Below, in pieces: positions 4,510 through 5,023 of a DNA stretch of 5,023 nt (position 1 is its first letter; each line of letters begins with the position of its first letter). The notes under the pieces are model-generated. The model did no database searches. It had not been told where the DNA came from and saw only the letters and a program-made list of their open reading frames with translations. The stretch spans positions 1 through 5,023 of the forward strand of contig JAAWCC010000001.1 of NCBI GenBank assembly GCA_022792975.1, given 5' to 3'. This stretch comes from Clostridia bacterium (lineage in GTDB: Bacteria; Bacillota_A; Clostridia; TANB77; CAG-508). Both the position numbers and the translations under genes were made by a program.

Positions 4510-4858
4510 ATGCTAGTGCTACCAATAAAAAAGAAATGGTTTGATATGATTTTATCAGGCGAGAAAAAAGAAGAGTATAGAGAGATTAAGCCATATTGGG
4601 CAAGTAGAATAGGAAAAGCACTACTAGGATTTCCGTTTGAGTTTTGTTCTGAAGAATTGATAGAAAGAAAAATGAGAGAAGAAAAATTTGATGTGATTTT
4701 TAGAAATGGTTATAGTTATAATTCTCCAGAAATTTGGTGTACTTGTAAATTAAGAATGCGGACAAGGCAAAGAAGAATGTGGAGCAAATCCAGGAAAAGA
4801 TTATTACATACTTGAAATATTAGAAATTTTGGAGGTAAACGATGGCGAAAGCAGATAA
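4510..4858 (+). CDS. ASCH-domain protein, read across two frames (115 aa)
   Basis: Frames 4510-4758 and 4760-4858 join into one protein. It starts MLVLPIKKKWFDMILSGEKK followed by EEYREIKPYW, the hallmark start of small ASCH (PUA-like beta-barrel) proteins that are thought to bind RNA or modified nucleosides. VIFRNGYSY is in the middle, and GANPGKDYYILEILEI forms the last strand. The zero frame fails at CGG 4759 and ends in a basic non-conserved tail at TGA 4813-4815. Skipping C4759 gives RM-GQGKEECGANPG and the expected last strand, ending at TAA 4856-4858. No close ribosome binding site precedes ATG 4510; AAAGGA is about 16 bases away, so coupling to the upstream stop at 4504-4506 is likely. 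An orphan ASCH protein beside methyltransferases might sense or act on modified nucleic acid, but this is inference. Confidence 0.82.
4759..4761 (+). other. In-frame CGG at a +1 frame change (site 4, best bounded)
   Basis: The zero frame reads AGA ATG CGG ACA AGG and leaves the ASCH fold. The +1 frame from GGA 4760-4762 restores it. The +1 frame has a TAA at 4751-4753, so the shift must occur at or after 4754, only five bases before the CGG. An AGG at 4765 is a second possible point, but AGG is read normally in several other genes here. Confidence 0.7.
4831..4836 (+). promoter_or_regulatory. Ribosome binding site inside the ASCH gene end
   Basis: GGAGGT lies 5 bases before ATG 4842 and supports a start of the next gene within the final codons of the frame-shifted ASCH gene. 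Confidence 0.65.
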
Positions 4859-4907
4859 GGTGCTTAAAAAATTAGCATATAAAAAGAGGGAAGGAAAAGA
4901 TGCATGA
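4842..4907 (+). CDS. 21-residue basic peptide or 5' part of a split gene
   Basis: ATG 4842 has a strong GGAGGT 5 bases upstream and overlaps the end of the ASCH gene. It encodes MAKADKVLKKLAYKKREGKDA, here quoted only as its character: a KAD start, then Lys-rich helix. Small Clostridium-phage proteins often start with a KADxxFxxLGYKK pattern and continue for 80-130 residues. This raises the possibility that the short frame and the next one (from 4900) are halves of one gene joined by a +1 shift between about 4885 and 4907. No CGG is present; AGG and TGA codons are. As written, it stops at TGA 4905-4907. Confidence 0.45.
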   Translation: MAKADKVLKKLAYKKREGKDA

Positions 4908-5023
4908 TTACGAACATTTTATTTATATATTGAATAATATAAAGATAGATTTAACAATATTTGAAAATAAAATGCTAACAGTTTTTATAGATATCAAAGG
5001 TAAAGTGGTAACTTATGAAATTA
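4900..5023 (+). CDS. Small hypothetical protein, 3' end outside window
   Basis: ATG 4900 overlaps the preceding frame by 8 bases and has AAGGA (4891-4895) about 4 bases ahead. The frame stays open to the end of the window (41 codons), reading MHDYEHFIYILNNIKIDLTI and then an alternating strand pattern (KMLTVFIDIKGKVVTYEI). The strand-rich, acidic-aromatic composition fits a small globular phage protein. It may be a separate gene started by coupling, or the continuation of the KAD-type protein begun at 4842. I do not recognise the family. Confidence 0.5.
   Translation, partial: MHDYEHFIYILNNIKIDLTIFENKMLTVFIDIKGKVVTYEI

Noticed and set aside
4765..4767. AGG as the shift codon in the ASCH gene
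   Set aside because: AGG occurs in frame without a shift in the cytosine methyltransferase, in the gene at 2223 and in rusA, while the CGG six bases upstream matches the other three sites.

Overview
The window is an AT-rich, Gram-positive-style stretch of phage or prophage DNA with every gene on the + strand. Strong AGGAGG-type ribosome binding sites, heavy use of AAA/ATA/GAA/AGA codons and the protein types (RusA resolvase, phage replication initiator, stand-alone phage methyltransferases, ASCH protein, many 20-90 residue proteins) suggest a Clostridia-type Bacillota host; a fusobacterial host cannot be excluded. TAA, TAG and TGA all end genes, so the stop code looks standard. I saw no tRNA, rRNA, CRISPR, insertion sequence, convincing promoter or hairpin terminator. 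The genes are packed with little spacing, as in one long phage early or replication operon.

Layout: 2-517 is the C-terminal part of a C5-cytosine methyltransferase. 529-650 is a broken small membrane-protein gene. 684-1450 is a phage replication initiator spread over three frames. 1474-1801 holds two overlapping small Cys-rich genes. 1820-2112 is a broken copy of a phage gene whose intact paralogue lies at 2223-2498, with a one-helix membrane peptide between them. Then come RusA (2512-2922), a 60-residue unknown (2912-3094), a beta-class N6/N4 methyltransferase split over two frames (3128-3971), the first few codons of a Dam-like methylase (3976-4074), a twice-shifted small gene (4076-4228), an 87-residue unknown (4243-4506), an ASCH-domain gene split over two frames (4510-4858) and two small genes running off the end. 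Together this looks like a replication, recombination and DNA-modification module.

The most interesting observation is a recoding pattern. Counting by eye, CGG occurs 17 times on the + strand, but only four times as an in-frame codon of a recognisable gene (939, 1126, 3398, 4759). At each of those four, in three unrelated genes, the conserved protein continues in the +1 frame, and the resumed codon is always GGN (Gly). Genes with no in-frame CGG and a recognisable family are uninterrupted. CGA and CGT occur as ordinary in-frame Arg codons. This fits a host in which CGG has no cognate tRNA and CGGN is read as a four-base Gly codon or as a +1 shift. The rival explanation is an extra C before GG at four places, by mutation or sequencing error. 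A few other lesions in the window (a nonsense codon, A-run and T-run shifts, a truncated Dam) do not fit the CGG rule and look like ordinary decay.
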